A stretch of DNA of 64,000 bases from Clostridia bacterium (GCA_017438845.1 JAFRUO010000025.1:1-64000); one strand, 5' to 3'. Shown: positions 54,443-62,655, counted from the first letter of the stretch. Notes: a model not told the origin generated them from the letters alone. A program made the numbers and translations.

Positions 54443-55942
54443 TCAATCTGTAAAGCTGTTTCTTCCGAGGTTTGCCGTCATTTGAGCCACCTCGGCGCGC
54501 GAGGCATAATCAGTGGGACACAGACGGTATTTGCCCTTGCCCGAAACAATGCCGTTCTGCACGCACCACGCCGTAGGGAACAGCGAAAAGGAGCTTACCC
54601 TTGAAAGGTCGGTGTATTCCCTTAAAACATATTCCGGACTGCCCTTGACCTTGGTATCCTTTTTCATATATGCGGCATAGCGGTAAAGGATAGCACAAAT
54701 CTGCTCTCTTGTAATCCTGTCACCGACTCCGAACAAACCGTTCTGATAGCCGAAGATAAGCTTGTTGTCGACCGCCCACATAAGCGCATTATAGTAATAG
54801 CTTCCCCTTCTGACGTCCGGAAAATCCGTACCGTATGAGGAATATCCGTCGAGCTCAGCTCCCGACATTCGTGCAATTATACAGACAAAATCCTGCCTTT
54901 GCATATAATCCGACGGACCGAAGCGTGAAGCGCTGTAACCGTTAATAAATCCGTTTCTGACATTGTAATTGACCGCTTCAAAATACCAAGCGTCGGAACC
55001 GACATCGCCAAAAGGTTCAAAGAGCGAACCCATAGAAACAAAGCCGTAGCCGTTTTTCTTCGAGAAGCTCTCGGCATACGAACCGCTGTAGCCGCTTATT
55101 TCTTTTAATTCAGGCGAGTTCTTAAGTGCTTCGTCTGCAATTTTTTCAACCTTACCGCCGATTGTGAGAGAGGAAAGCCTCGGCATATTCTGCACGCCGT
55201 TTGACCCGATTTCTCTCACGCCGTCGGGCACAATCAGCTTTGTGACATATTCGCATATATGACGGTAGTCCGCTTTCGGGTTATAGTAAAGCGTAACGCT
55301 TTCAAGCGACGGACAGTTGTCAAAGAAAAACGTGCCGTATTCAAGGCACTCGGCGTAAAGCACGACGCTTTTTAACGAAACGCAGTTTTCAAACAGAGAG
55401 TCCGAAAGGCTTTTGACAGATTTCGGTGCGGTAAAGCTTTCCAGACTGCTGCAGCCGTAAAAGGCGCAGGAGGAAATGCTCTCAACCGAATCGGGCAAGC
55501 TTATTTCCTTTAAGGAGCTGCACTCCTTGAAGGCGTTATCGGAAATGCTGACAAGCTTTTCACTAAAGCGTACGCTTTCAAGCGAACTGCATCTGTAAAA
55601 CGCATTGAATGAAATGTTAGTTATGCTGTCCGGCAGTGTGACAGACTTGATTTTATCGTTGTTCGCAAAGGCAAACGGTCCTATCTGAGTGACGGTGTTC
55701 CCGTCAATCTCAGAGGGCACGGTAAGCTCGGTTTCGTCGCCGAGGTATGCGTTTTCTTCCCAGGTGTTTGCATAGATGCCTATGCTTCCGTCAAGCAGCC
55801 TGACATACTTCCAAAGCCCGTCACTGCTTGTATAATCGACATCATACTGGTCAATTGCGCTTGCATTAAAGCCGCAAAGCAGAACCGACGCCGCTAACAG
55901 CGCGGCTAAGGCAAAAGATAATACCCTTCTCACTTTTCCCAT
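54443..55942 (-). CDS. BspA-type leucine-rich repeat surface protein with SLH anchors
   Basis: A 499-residue surface protein with an N-terminal signal peptide (VLSFALAALLAASVLLCGFN). BspA/TpLRR-type repeats (IGPFAFANNDKIKSVTLPDS, NAFYRCSSLESVRF, NAFKECSSLKEISLPDS) fill about residues 70-295, and three SLH repeats at the C-terminus (FGDVGSDAWYFEAV, FPDVRRGSYYYNAL, the last in CPTDYASRAEVAQM) bind the wall. It may mediate adhesion to host or food surfaces, which is an inference from the repeat class. It starts four bases after the GH36 stop. Confidence 0.9.
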   Translation of the reverse strand: MGKVRRVLSFALAALLAASVLLCGFNASAIDQYDVDYTSSDGLWKYVRLLDGSIGIYANTWEENAYLGDETELTVPSEIDGNTVTQIGPFAFANNDKIKSVTLPDSITNISFNAFYRCSSLESVRFSEKLVSISDNAFKECSSLKEISLPDSVESISSCAFYGCSSLESFTAPKSVKSLSDSLFENCVSLKSVVLYAECLEYGTFFFDNCPSLESVTLYYNPKADYRHICEYVTKLIVPDGVREIGSNGVQNMPRLSSLTIGGKVEKIADEALKNSPELKEISGYSGSYAESFSKKNGYGFVSMGSLFEPFGDVGSDAWYFEAVNYNVRNGFINGYSASRFGPSDYMQRQDFVCIIARMSGAELDGYSSYGTDFPDVRRGSYYYNALMWAVDNKLIFGYQNGLFGVGDRITREQICAILYRYAAYMKKDTKVKGSPEYVLREYTDLSRVSSFSLFPTAWCVQNGIVSGKGKYRLCPTDYASRAEVAQMTANLGRNSFTD

Positions 55943-55946
55943 ATCC

Positions 55947-58034
55947 TTAATCTATGCTTTTAATAATAACCGTCTTGTTGAAATATTGCTTTTTAGCGTC
56001 AACGTTAATACCGACATTTTTAAGATATGCTCCGCTTTTTGTGATTGTCCTGCCGTCGTATTCAAAGCTATACGTTTTGTTTTCGTCAAGTCCGTCAATA
56101 TAAAGCGGAGTCGGCTTAATCATACATTTCGTGTTAACCGAAGCTATGAAAAGCACCGCCCTGCTTTTGTCGGGAGAAACATAAATATCCGCCGAAATTT
56201 CGTCCTCTTCAAAGTCAAGCAATCTGTAAAGATCTCCGAACTGAACAAGATCTCTTATGCCCTTGTAAAACTCAACGTGTTTTCTGCACTCATCAAGCAT
56301 TTCATCGGTATAATTGTTCAGATTACCGCCGAGCGAAAGCGAGCCTCTCATTGCAACGTTAAAGCGAAAATCAAGCGGTGTGTTCCTGTTGTACCAGTTA
56401 ACGTCGGTAACCCAGGCTCTCATAGTCTTTACAGGCCGTGTAAGCGCATAAGTTTTCTGTATTGAAAGTCGGTCGATAGCGTCCGTGTTGTCGCTTGTCC
56501 AGACCATATCAAAATGACCGAGGGCGCCGTAGTCGGCTCTTCCTCCGCCCGATGAACAGCTTTCAAACTGAACCTCGGGAAATTCTTTCCTGAGTCTGTC
56601 GACAATATCGTAAACCGCCTTGACATGATAATACCAAAGCATTTTCGGAGTTTTAAGGTTTTCTGCGCCCGTCTCCGAAAGCGGGCGGTTCATATCCCAT
56701 TTGATGTATTTAATGTTGTGCTCTCTTAAAAGCGAAGACAGCCTTTCGTATATGTATTGCTGAACCTCCGGCAAAGTCATATTCAGCACAAGCTGGTGCC
56801 TCTGCTCATGGGCTGTTCTTGTGTCATAGTGATACGCCCAGTCGGGATGCGCTCTGAAAAGGTCGGAGTCGGGGTTTACCATTTCGGGCTCAAACCAAAG
56901 TCCGAAGTCCATACCGAGTCCGTTAACCTTGTTTATTAATGCGTCAAGCCCGTTGGGGAATTTTTCTTTATTTACAAACCAGTCTCCGAGCCCTGCATGG
57001 TCATGGTTTCGTGCTCCGAACCAACCGTCATCCATAACGAAAAGTTCGCAGCCTGCCTTTGCCGCCTTCTGAGCAAGAGCTCCCTGGCCTTCCTCGCTGA
57101 CGTCAAACTCGGTCGCTTCCCAGGAGTTGTAAAGCACGGGAAGCGGAGCCCTGTTAAAAGCCTTCGGAAGAACATGATCAACCGCAAAACGGTTAAGATT
57201 TCTCGACATATTTCCAAAGCCCTCGCTGCAACCGAATATTACCTCCGGCGAAGAAAAGCTCTCCCCTGCGCCGAGACCGATTTCAAAATCAAAGTCATTA
57301 ATACCGAGATATGCTCTTGTTGTGCCGAAGCGGTCACGGTTCAGCTCAACCTTAAACGAGCCGCTCCAACAAAGCGTTGCAAAATAAACATCGCCTTTTA
57401 CCTCATCGGCATTGTTGTATGCGACAAAATAAGGAGAACGGGTGTGTCCGCTTATTCCGCGCCTGCTTTCAAAAACAATGCTTCCTGCGTCAAGTCGGGT
57501 TTTCGCCTCGTAGCCCTCTGCGCCCCAGGCGCCGTTAGTGTTCAGAACATAGTACGGCTTTACGCCGGGAAGGCACAGCTCGGCGCTCAGGAGCTTTTCA
57601 ACAACAATATCGTCGCTTCCGTTGTTTTTTACACAGACGGATTTTGTGATTATGTCATAGTCCTCATAAACCGTATATTTTACGGTAAGCTCAAAGGGAT
57701 AAAAGCTGTCCTTTAAAACCGTGCACAGAGTGTTTCCGTCAATCGTGTACGAGGCAAAATGCAAGTCAAGCTCTCTGCAGCCGTCGGGCTGTTCGGCTTT
57801 GAGACAGCATTCCCGGTACATAACTCCGCCGAAGTATGTATACTCCTGGTGCATTTCGTCAAGGTTAATGCTTTTAGCTTCACCGCAGTCATTCGGTTCA
57901 ATGCCGTAATCCTCCGTCCTCACCTTTTTGCCCCAATGCAAATTACGCACATTGCCATAGCTGTCTGCCGCTATAACATAGTGCGTATTTTTCGTTTCAA
58001 GAATGAAAATATTATCTTTTTTTACGATTGCCAT
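55947..58034 (-). CDS. GH36 alpha-galactosidase, intracellular
   Basis: A 695-residue GH36 alpha-galactosidase. The N-terminal beta-sandwich leads into the barrel. LFVMDDGWFG (about 340) and the nucleophile motif IKYIKWDMNR (about 470) are clear, as is the acid/base region ESCSSGGGRADYGALGHFDMV (about 530) with WTSDNTDAIDR. No signal peptide. It hydrolyses terminal alpha-1,6-galactosyl residues, for example in raffinose-family sugars. The ATG at 58034 has the GGGGTGG site; the upstream reading adds MIRGGNK only. It has its own promoter after agrC. Confidence 0.95.
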   Translation of the reverse strand: MAIVKKDNIFILETKNTHYVIAADSYGNVRNLHWGKKVRTEDYGIEPNDCGEAKSINLDEMHQEYTYFGGVMYRECCLKAEQPDGCRELDLHFASYTIDGNTLCTVLKDSFYPFELTVKYTVYEDYDIITKSVCVKNNGSDDIVVEKLLSAELCLPGVKPYYVLNTNGAWGAEGYEAKTRLDAGSIVFESRRGISGHTRSPYFVAYNNADEVKGDVYFATLCWSGSFKVELNRDRFGTTRAYLGINDFDFEIGLGAGESFSSPEVIFGCSEGFGNMSRNLNRFAVDHVLPKAFNRAPLPVLYNSWEATEFDVSEEGQGALAQKAAKAGCELFVMDDGWFGARNHDHAGLGDWFVNKEKFPNGLDALINKVNGLGMDFGLWFEPEMVNPDSDLFRAHPDWAYHYDTRTAHEQRHQLVLNMTLPEVQQYIYERLSSLLREHNIKYIKWDMNRPLSETGAENLKTPKMLWYYHVKAVYDIVDRLRKEFPEVQFESCSSGGGRADYGALGHFDMVWTSDNTDAIDRLSIQKTYALTRPVKTMRAWVTDVNWYNRNTPLDFRFNVAMRGSLSLGGNLNNYTDEMLDECRKHVEFYKGIRDLVQFGDLYRLLDFEEDEISADIYVSPDKSRAVLFIASVNTKCMIKPTPLYIDGLDENKTYSFEYDGRTITKSGAYLKNVGINVDAKKQYFNKTVIIKSID

Positions 58035-58071
58035 TTTATTACCACCCCTTATCAATAGTGCTTATACAAAT

Positions 58072-58100
58072 AATATAATATAAGAAGAGGTAAAATGCAA
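58072..58100 (-). promoter_or_regulatory. Promoter of the GH36-LRR-MATE operon
   Basis: Minus strand TTGCAT (58100-58095), 17-base spacer, TATATT (58077-58072), in the 53-base gap after agrC. Confidence 0.6.
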
Positions 58101-58108
58101 ATAGTTTT

Positions 58109-59425
58109 TTACTGTTCTGTTGACGGAGAAAGCTTACTGATGCCCGAGAAAATAATTGAAACGGTAAACAGCTTTTGGTCCTTGTCAAAATCCCAGAACA
58201 CATCGCCCTTATACTTTTTCACGGACCTCATCACACTCTTAAAGCCGAGACCGTGTAATCTCCTTTGAGGCTTGGTGGTCACAAGCTTACGGTTTTCGGT
58301 CACGGGTGCAAAATCGCTTATGTTTTCAATAATTATATGAAGCATATCGTCAAAGCAGTTTATGCTAAGATTTATATACTTTTCCTGACTTTGCGCCGCC
58401 GCTTCGACGGCATTGTCAAGCAGGTTGTTAAAAATGGCGGTTATGTCATTGTCGGCAAGAAAGTCCAGCTTGGTATAGTGAATATTCTTTTCAAAATTAA
58501 TCTGATATTTTTCACACAGGTAGTCATATTTTGCTACAATCAAGTCCAACAGTTTGTTGTTCGTTTTCCCGATTCGGTTCATTCCGTCCAGTTCCTCAAG
58601 CATACCTTGAATATACTCCCTGGTCTTGTCTGCGTCGTCGGCAATACCGTATATGTTTCCCATATGCTTTTTGGTGTCGTGTACATACAGCTGCAACTCC
58701 TCGTTCTGACGCTCAAGGATTTCAAGATAGGTGTTGTCCATCTCGTTTTTCTGCGTAATTGCCTTCAGCTCAAAGAGCTCCTGCTCGGTCTGCGAAAGCC
58801 TCTGCTGAAAAATACAGGTCAGAATTACGGAAAAGGTCAGAACTATAACAGAAACGCTCAGTATGAGTTTCAGGGTTTCGTTAAACTCAAACTCAGCGGC
58901 AATAAGCCCGACAGCAGTAAGAACGACCAGCAGTGAAAACGGGTATGCAAGAAAGACCGGATTGATTTTTTCATTTTGCCTGAACCTGTTAATTACACTG
59001 CCGATTATTCTGAGGACGGTAAACAGCAGTGATTTGCTCAAAACAATAACAACTACATAGCTGAGCATATTATCGGTAAAGTCCATTATCTCGGATTTAA
59101 AAATAATCGAAGCTATTGTAATTGCGCTGAATTCAGTAATGGTAACAAGACTTGTTATAAGCGCCGAATAAACAAAAGAAAAAACAAACTTCTGCTTATA
59201 TACAACCAAGGTCAGCATTATATGAAACGCTACCATGGCAACAGTGTTAACTACGATATTATAATCAAAAACGATGTTTACGCCGTACATTATAATATAC
59301 AAAACGAAAATAGCCAGAAATCTTTTCAGCATTCCCTTCCCGAGCTTTGTTATGCTTTCGTAGAAGGAAAAGCACACCAGGCATTCAACCGTCTGCAGGA
59401 CAAAGTTCATAACAAAAGAGGTCAT
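58109..59425 (-). CDS. agrC: AgrC-like sensor histidine kinase
   Basis: A 438-residue kinase. About six hydrophobic segments fill the first ~215 residues, then the dimerisation helix with LQLYVHDTKKHMGNIYG (phosphoacceptor histidine, about 265) and a GHKL ATPase with IFNNLLDNAVEAAAQS (about 330) follow. It ends in a poor GHKL lid, typical of the HPK10/AgrC class. The ATG directly follows the agrA stop (TAAATG). It should sense the cyclic peptide made by the divergent agrDB genes and phosphorylate AgrA. Confidence 0.88.
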   Translation of the reverse strand: MTSFVMNFVLQTVECLVCFSFYESITKLGKGMLKRFLAIFVLYIIMYGVNIVFDYNIVVNTVAMVAFHIMLTLVVYKQKFVFSFVYSALITSLVTITEFSAITIASIIFKSEIMDFTDNMLSYVVVIVLSKSLLFTVLRIIGSVINRFRQNEKINPVFLAYPFSLLVVLTAVGLIAAEFEFNETLKLILSVSVIVLTFSVILTCIFQQRLSQTEQELFELKAITQKNEMDNTYLEILERQNEELQLYVHDTKKHMGNIYGIADDADKTREYIQGMLEELDGMNRIGKTNNKLLDLIVAKYDYLCEKYQINFEKNIHYTKLDFLADNDITAIFNNLLDNAVEAAAQSQEKYINLSINCFDDMLHIIIENISDFAPVTENRKLVTTKPQRRLHGLGFKSVMRSVKKYKGDVFWDFDKDQKLFTVSIIFSGISKLSPSTEQ

Positions 59426-60139
59426 TTATTTTTTCTCCCTTAGATAATTGGACAGTGTTTTTCTGAAAACAGACTGGTATTTTCTCGAAACGCTGATTCT
59501 GTCGCCGTTCGTCATAATAACATAATCACGACTGTACTCGTCGATTGCGTCCATATTAACAATAAAGCTTTTATGAATACGATAAAAGCTTCCGTAAATA
59601 AGCTGCTTCATCCAGTCGTCAATTGAATTGTTTGAGATGTAAAAAACGCCCTCTTCGGTCACGACCTTAATCCTTCTTACAATACTTTCTATATAGATAA
59701 TATCGGAGGTGTTAATTCTGCGCTTAGCTCCGTTATCGGCGTGAATATAAACCTCAGAGGTGTTGGCTCTTATAAGCTCTACCGCTCTGTCAAGCCCCGA
59801 GTAAAACCTTGTGTACTCCAAAGGCTTACTTAAAAATCGAAGGGCAAAAAGATTCAATGCGTCGTCAATATATTTTTCGTATGCAGTGATAAAAAATATT
59901 ATAACCCTTCGGTTTCTTTCTCGCAGTTTTTCAGCGATATCAAGTCCTGAGATTTCCCCCATTTCAATGTCAAGGAATGCAATATTGTACTCCTTTTTAG
60001 AGCGCATTGCCTCCTCGGGCGAAGAGAACACGTCACAAAACAACTGCAGCCCATGCTCGTCACAGTATTTCTGAAGATACTCGTGCGTTTCCTTACAAAA
60101 CGCCGCTTCATCGTCACATATCATAGCCTGAATTTTCAT
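59426..60139 (-). CDS. agrA: AgrA-like LytTR response regulator
   Basis: A 237-residue response regulator. The receiver has MICDDEAAF and the phospho-aspartate in NIAFLDIEMGE (about residue 56), and the LytTR domain has RRINTSDIIYIESIVRR, YRIHKSFIVNMDAIDEYS near the C-terminus. LytTR proteins bind paired direct repeats about two helical turns apart; such repeats occur upstream of agrD. It is cotranscribed with agrC and has a promoter with a large inverted repeat at the start site. Confidence 0.92.
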   Translation of the reverse strand: MKIQAMICDDEAAFCKETHEYLQKYCDEHGLQLFCDVFSSPEEAMRSKKEYNIAFLDIEMGEISGLDIAEKLRERNRRVIIFFITAYEKYIDDALNLFALRFLSKPLEYTRFYSGLDRAVELIRANTSEVYIHADNGAKRRINTSDIIYIESIVRRIKVVTEEGVFYISNNSIDDWMKQLIYGSFYRIHKSFIVNMDAIDEYSRDYVIMTNGDRISVSRKYQSVFRKTLSNYLREKK

Positions 60140-60155
60140 ACTATCACCGTAAAAA

Positions 60156-60212
60156 AGACTTAAAGTTGTTACGCTTTAAGTCTAATATATCATAAATACT
60201 GCGGTTTTTCAA
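60156..60212 (-). promoter_or_regulatory. agrAC promoter with perfect inverted repeat at the start site
   Basis: Minus strand TTGAAA (60212-60207), 17-base spacer, TATATT (60189-60184), then AGACTTAAAG-N8-CTTTAAGTCT (60183-60156) followed by T5 to 60151. The predicted start falls within the upstream arm, so it may act as DNA operator rather than as an RNA terminator. Confidence 0.72.
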
Positions 60213-60219
60213 TTCCCTT

Positions 60220-60540
60220 TTATTTTGTATTGAAATAAGCCAGCAACAGCTTATACAGTATTTCCTGCTCACTCTCACTGAGCTCGCGTACAAGGTCTAT
60301 TATGTTGCCGTCGACATTTTTCTTAATTGCGCCCGAAAGCAATTGACACGGGCAGACATCAAGCTCGTTGCATATGTTCACCAGGGATGAATACGACAGA
60401 TTGTTCTTTCCGCACTCCAGGTTTGATATTTCGGTAACAGACAGATTAATCTTTTCGCTGAATTCCTGTTGAGTATAACCCCTGCTTTTGCGAAATTTTG
60501 AAATTCTTTCACCAATGATTTTGTTACTGCTTATTCTCAT
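60220..60540 (-). CDS. XRE-family helix-turn-helix regulator in the agr locus
   Basis: A 106-residue protein with a HTH_3 domain (ERISKFRKSRGYTQQEFSE, then LSVTEISNLECGKNNLSYSS, residues 10-65) and a short C-terminal region. It lies between agrA and the agrD promoter, minus strand. It may repress agrAC or agrDB. AGGGGCGAT precedes the ATG. The strong AT-rich region upstream carries only weak promoter hexamers (TTCAAA/TAGTAT). Confidence 0.87.
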   Translation of the reverse strand: MRISSNKIIGERISKFRKSRGYTQQEFSEKINLSVTEISNLECGKNNLSYSSLVNICNELDVCPCQLLSGAIKKNVDGNIIDLVRELSESEQEILYKLLLAYFNTK

Positions 60541-60675
60541 TGCTTCATCGCCCCTGTAAATACTAACATTTAAAGGAGCTATTTTGAATAAAGTCTGTTT
60601 TTAAATTTTTAAATTGTATTTTAATATTTTCAAATTTTCTTTTAATTATTGAATAAACGCTTTAAATTTGACTAT

Positions 60676-60739
60676 ATTTGCACTTTTTTTGTCTTAATTT
60701 GCAAAATGCATTGATTGTTTCCGCAGTGCAAGGTATAAA
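60676..60739 (+). promoter_or_regulatory. agrDB promoter with two LytTR-type direct repeats
   Basis: ATTTGCA at 60676-60682 and at 60697-60703 are 21 bases apart, the two-turn spacing expected for LytTR/AgrA dimers. TTGATT (60711-60716), 17-base spacer and TATAAA (60734-60739) follow. The nearer repeat ends 7 bases before the -35, as in activated promoters. The rest of the 221-base gap is AT-rich with no gene. Confidence 0.7.
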
Positions 60740-60761
60740 TAGGGCGAAAGGAGGTGACATC

Positions 60762-60920
60762 ATGAATAAGGTATTTGACAAACTCGTAAAGGCTGTTAAT
60801 TTTTCACTCAAGGCTGACGCTAACTCAACCAACACTACAATGGCTTTCCAGCCTAAGCTTCCGGCAAAGTATGAGGAGTTAAAGAAGAATGATAAACAGA
60901 ATTGCAATAAGGCTGACTAA
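60762..60920 (+). CDS. agrD: AgrD-like autoinducer prepeptide lacking a core cysteine
   Basis: A 52-residue peptide starting MNKVFDKLVKAVNFSLKA with a perfect AAAGGAGGTGA ribosome site. The N-terminal amphipathic helix, the short core NSTNTTMAF and the recognition tail QPKLPAKYEELKKND match the AgrD plan. Most AgrD cores carry a Cys (rarely Ser) five residues from the cleavage site; here this slot is Thr (T-T-M-A-F), and the only Cys is in the C-terminal tail. Its end overlaps the agrB start by 32 bases, supporting the assignment. Confidence 0.78.
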   Translation: MNKVFDKLVKAVNFSLKADANSTNTTMAFQPKLPAKYEELKKNDKQNCNKAD

Positions 60921-61476
60921 ACATCTATTAGCTAAAAACGCAATAAGCGCCGATGATTATGAGCTATATCATTACGGCGTGTTTATCATTTTGTCCGAGC
61001 TGCTCCTTGCCGTGTTTTGCTTCGCGGCAGGGGCAGTTTTCGGCATCCCTCTGCAGGGCTTGCTTTTTTACGTTTCCTTTTTCTCGCTTCACAGATTTGC
61101 CGGCGGCTTCCATACGGACACCGAATTAAAATGCCAAACCGTAACTCTGTCTGCATTTTTAGTTTTTATTTCGGCAATTAAGCTCTGCGAAGCGGCATCG
61201 ATTAAGTATTACATTGCGGTCTTCTTCGTCTGCATAGCAGTTCTGACAATATTTGCCCCTGCCGACACGCCGGAAAAGATATTATCGGATGAAGAAAAGC
61301 GCAAATTTAAATTACTGACTGCGGCAGTGTCGGCCTTCTTTGCGGCAGTAATTATTATATTGACGGTGCTTGAGGTTTCGACCTCCGTAATATGTTCGGT
61401 TATCCTCGGTACGGTACTGGAAACTGTTTCGGTTTTGTTTGGCAGACTGTTGAACCATAAGCTGTTAAAGGCGTAA
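60889..61476 (+). CDS. agrB: AgrB-like peptidase/exporter
   Basis: A 195-residue membrane protein with about five hydrophobic segments. The catalytic region has RFAGGFHTDTELKCQ with the conserved His and Cys (about residues 75-85) needed to cleave AgrD and form the ring. Length and topology are typical of AgrB. It overlaps agrD. The pair feeds the AgrC-AgrA receptor system on the opposite strand. Confidence 0.92.
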   Translation: MINRIAIRLTKHLLAKNAISADDYELYHYGVFIILSELLLAVFCFAAGAVFGIPLQGLLFYVSFFSLHRFAGGFHTDTELKCQTVTLSAFLVFISAIKLCEAASIKYYIAVFFVCIAVLTIFAPADTPEKILSDEEKRKFKLLTAAVSAFFAAVIIILTVLEVSTSVICSVILGTVLETVSVLFGRLLNHKLLKA

Positions 61477-61510
61477 AGCATTTTACCGAAAGAGCAGGCT
61501 CCGCCTTACG

Positions 61511-61550
61511 TCAGCCCTTAATCCGCAAAAGCGATTAGGGGTGTTTTTTT
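61511..61550 (+). terminator. Terminator after agrB
   Basis: A stem CAGCCCTTAATC / GATTAGGGGTG with loop CGCAAAAGC, followed by T7. Confidence 0.82.
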
Positions 61551-61621
61551 CGGCATCACGGCTCCAAATCGGGCTATAAAATGTAAAAGAAAAATTTTTT
61601 TGCATTTTTAAAAAATTTTAC

Positions 61622-61650
61622 TTGATAATTCTCACGGGATGTGGTATAGT
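61622..61650 (+). promoter_or_regulatory. Promoter of the tRNA-Gln region
   Basis: TTGATA (61622-61627), 17-base spacer, TATAGT (61645-61650), about 30 bases before the first tRNA copy. Confidence 0.72.
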
Positions 61651-61680
61651 ATCTCTTGCGAAAAGATAAAGAACACATAT

Positions 61681-61799
61681 AGCGGTATTGTGTAACGGTA
61701 GCACAGCGGACTCTGACTCCGTATGTTGAGGTTCGAATCCTTTAGCGAGCGAAGCGACGCCAAGGTTTTGAACGCTTGCGTTCAGGTTCTTATACCGCA
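61681..61799 (+). pseudogene. tRNA-Gln copy broken by a ~48-nt insertion
   Basis: The first ~62 bases (61681-61742) are identical to the intact tRNA at 61824, through the T-loop TTCGAATCCTT. Then ~48 bases containing TAGCGAGCGAAGCGACGCC and the palindrome GAACGCTTGCGTTC intervene before the 3' acceptor part ATACCGC (near 61792). The final acceptor base and CCA are altered, so a functional tRNA is unlikely unless the insert is removed. Confidence 0.82.
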
Positions 61800-61823
61800 T
61801 ATAATTGAATAACAAGAAAACAC

Positions 61824-61897
61824 AGCGGTATTGTGTAACGGTAGCACAGCGGACTCTGACTCCGTATGTTGAGGTTCGAATCCTTATACCGCTGCCA
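61824..61897 (+). tRNA. tRNA-Gln (anticodon CTG), with encoded CCA
   Basis: Acceptor AGCGGTA/TACCGCT, D-arm TTGTGTAACGGTAGCACA, anticodon arm GCGGA-CTCTGAC-TCCGT with anticodon CTG, T-arm TGAGG-TTCGAAT-CCTTA, discriminator G and CCA at 61895-61897. Together with the broken copy upstream it shows a tandem duplication. Confidence 0.93.
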
Positions 61898-61931
61898 AAC
61901 AGAAGGCACCCTTTCGGGTGCCTTTTCTGTT
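61898..61931 (+). terminator. Terminator after the tRNA
   Basis: GGCACCC / GGGTGCC stem (61906-61922) with TTTTCTGTTT after it. Confidence 0.83.
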
Positions 61932-61953
61932 TGGCAGCTTTTGGCTGTAATAA

Positions 61954-62191
61954 TGAACCTCAACATATAAAATACGAATCCTTTTTACGGGGTTAAAATG
62001 CCTTTAACCCCACATAAACAGCCTGTCAAGTCTTTAAGGTGGAGATTTGCGCAGCAAATACTACCGTGGCTTGACAGGTTGTTATAACGCAATAAAAAAC
62101 AGATATTTGGTAAATTATCAAGGATTCGAAGAATCCTTTAGCCGAGGGCGATAAATCGCCCGAACGCCATCAAATTGCTGGGCAATTTGAT
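61954..62191. repeat. Cluster of hairpins, partly tRNA-derived
   Basis: No gene is seen. GAACCTCAACATA (about 61955) is the reverse complement of the tRNA T-arm segment. Perfect palindromes follow: GGGGTTAAA/TTTAACCCC (61989-62011), CCTGTCAAG/CTTGACAGG (62022-62030, 62070-62078), AAGGATTC/GAATCCTT (62120-62138), GGGCGAT/ATCGCCC (62146-62161), ATCAAATTGC/GCAATTTGAT (62169-62191). A segment AATCCTTTAGC also recurs from the broken tRNA. It may be remnant insertion or fold-back material at a tRNA attachment site. Confidence 0.65.
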
Positions 62192-62318
62192 ATAACGCTG
62201 CTGCACCCATCCGGTGTCCTTTTTTTCGTGGCAGCTAATATGCTAATCATCAATCGGACATGCGTTATATAGTTTGTAAAAAGATTTCAATACGGGGTAG
62301 TGCAATTAATTAATCCCC

Positions 62319-62636
62319 CTACCTCTTATTGCACTGATAGTAATTCACGGTCTGACCAGTTTCATTATACTGATGAGTGATTTTCACAACTCCTGTATCG
62401 GCCAGCTCTTTGATCGCCTTATCAACAGTCGTAACGGAAATATGACAGTTGTTGCTGATAGTTGTGCGTTAAGGATATGACTTCCCGTTGCGGTCGCTGA
62501 GCTTTGAGAGATACATATACACTGCGAGCGCTCTCGGTTTAAAATTGTAATCGAAAATATCAGTCGGCACGAGGAAGAATTTTCCCTTGTCGTACATGAT
62601 ATGCATGTTGTCATAGACGAGCTTAACTCTCTTCAA
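62319..62636 (-). pseudogene. Helix-turn-helix replication/regulatory gene with internal stop
   Basis: A 106-codon frame from TTG at 62636 (ribosome site AGGAG) to TAG at 62321. The translation reads KRVKLVYDNMHIMYDKGKFF, then RALAVYMYLSKLSDRNGKSYP, a stop codon TAA at 62471-62469, and continues RTTISNNCHISVTTVDKAIK with a helix-turn-helix signature and KITHQYNETGQTVNYYQ. The design is that of helix-turn-helix proteins on mobile elements. A missense-to-stop change has broken it. It has a promoter and LexA box upstream. If the stop were misread it could still be made. Confidence 0.75.
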
Positions 62637-62655
62637 AAAATCATCTCCTCACTTA

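Noticed and set aside
62101..62230. A third tRNA-Gln
   Set aside because: Only short pieces such as AATCCTTTAGC and ATAACGCTGCTGC resemble the tRNA; no cloverleaf can be formed.
62384..62614. 76-residue ORF in the minus strand inside the pseudogene region
   Set aside because: It is a different frame over the helix-turn-helix pseudogene, with a serine-rich low-complexity product.
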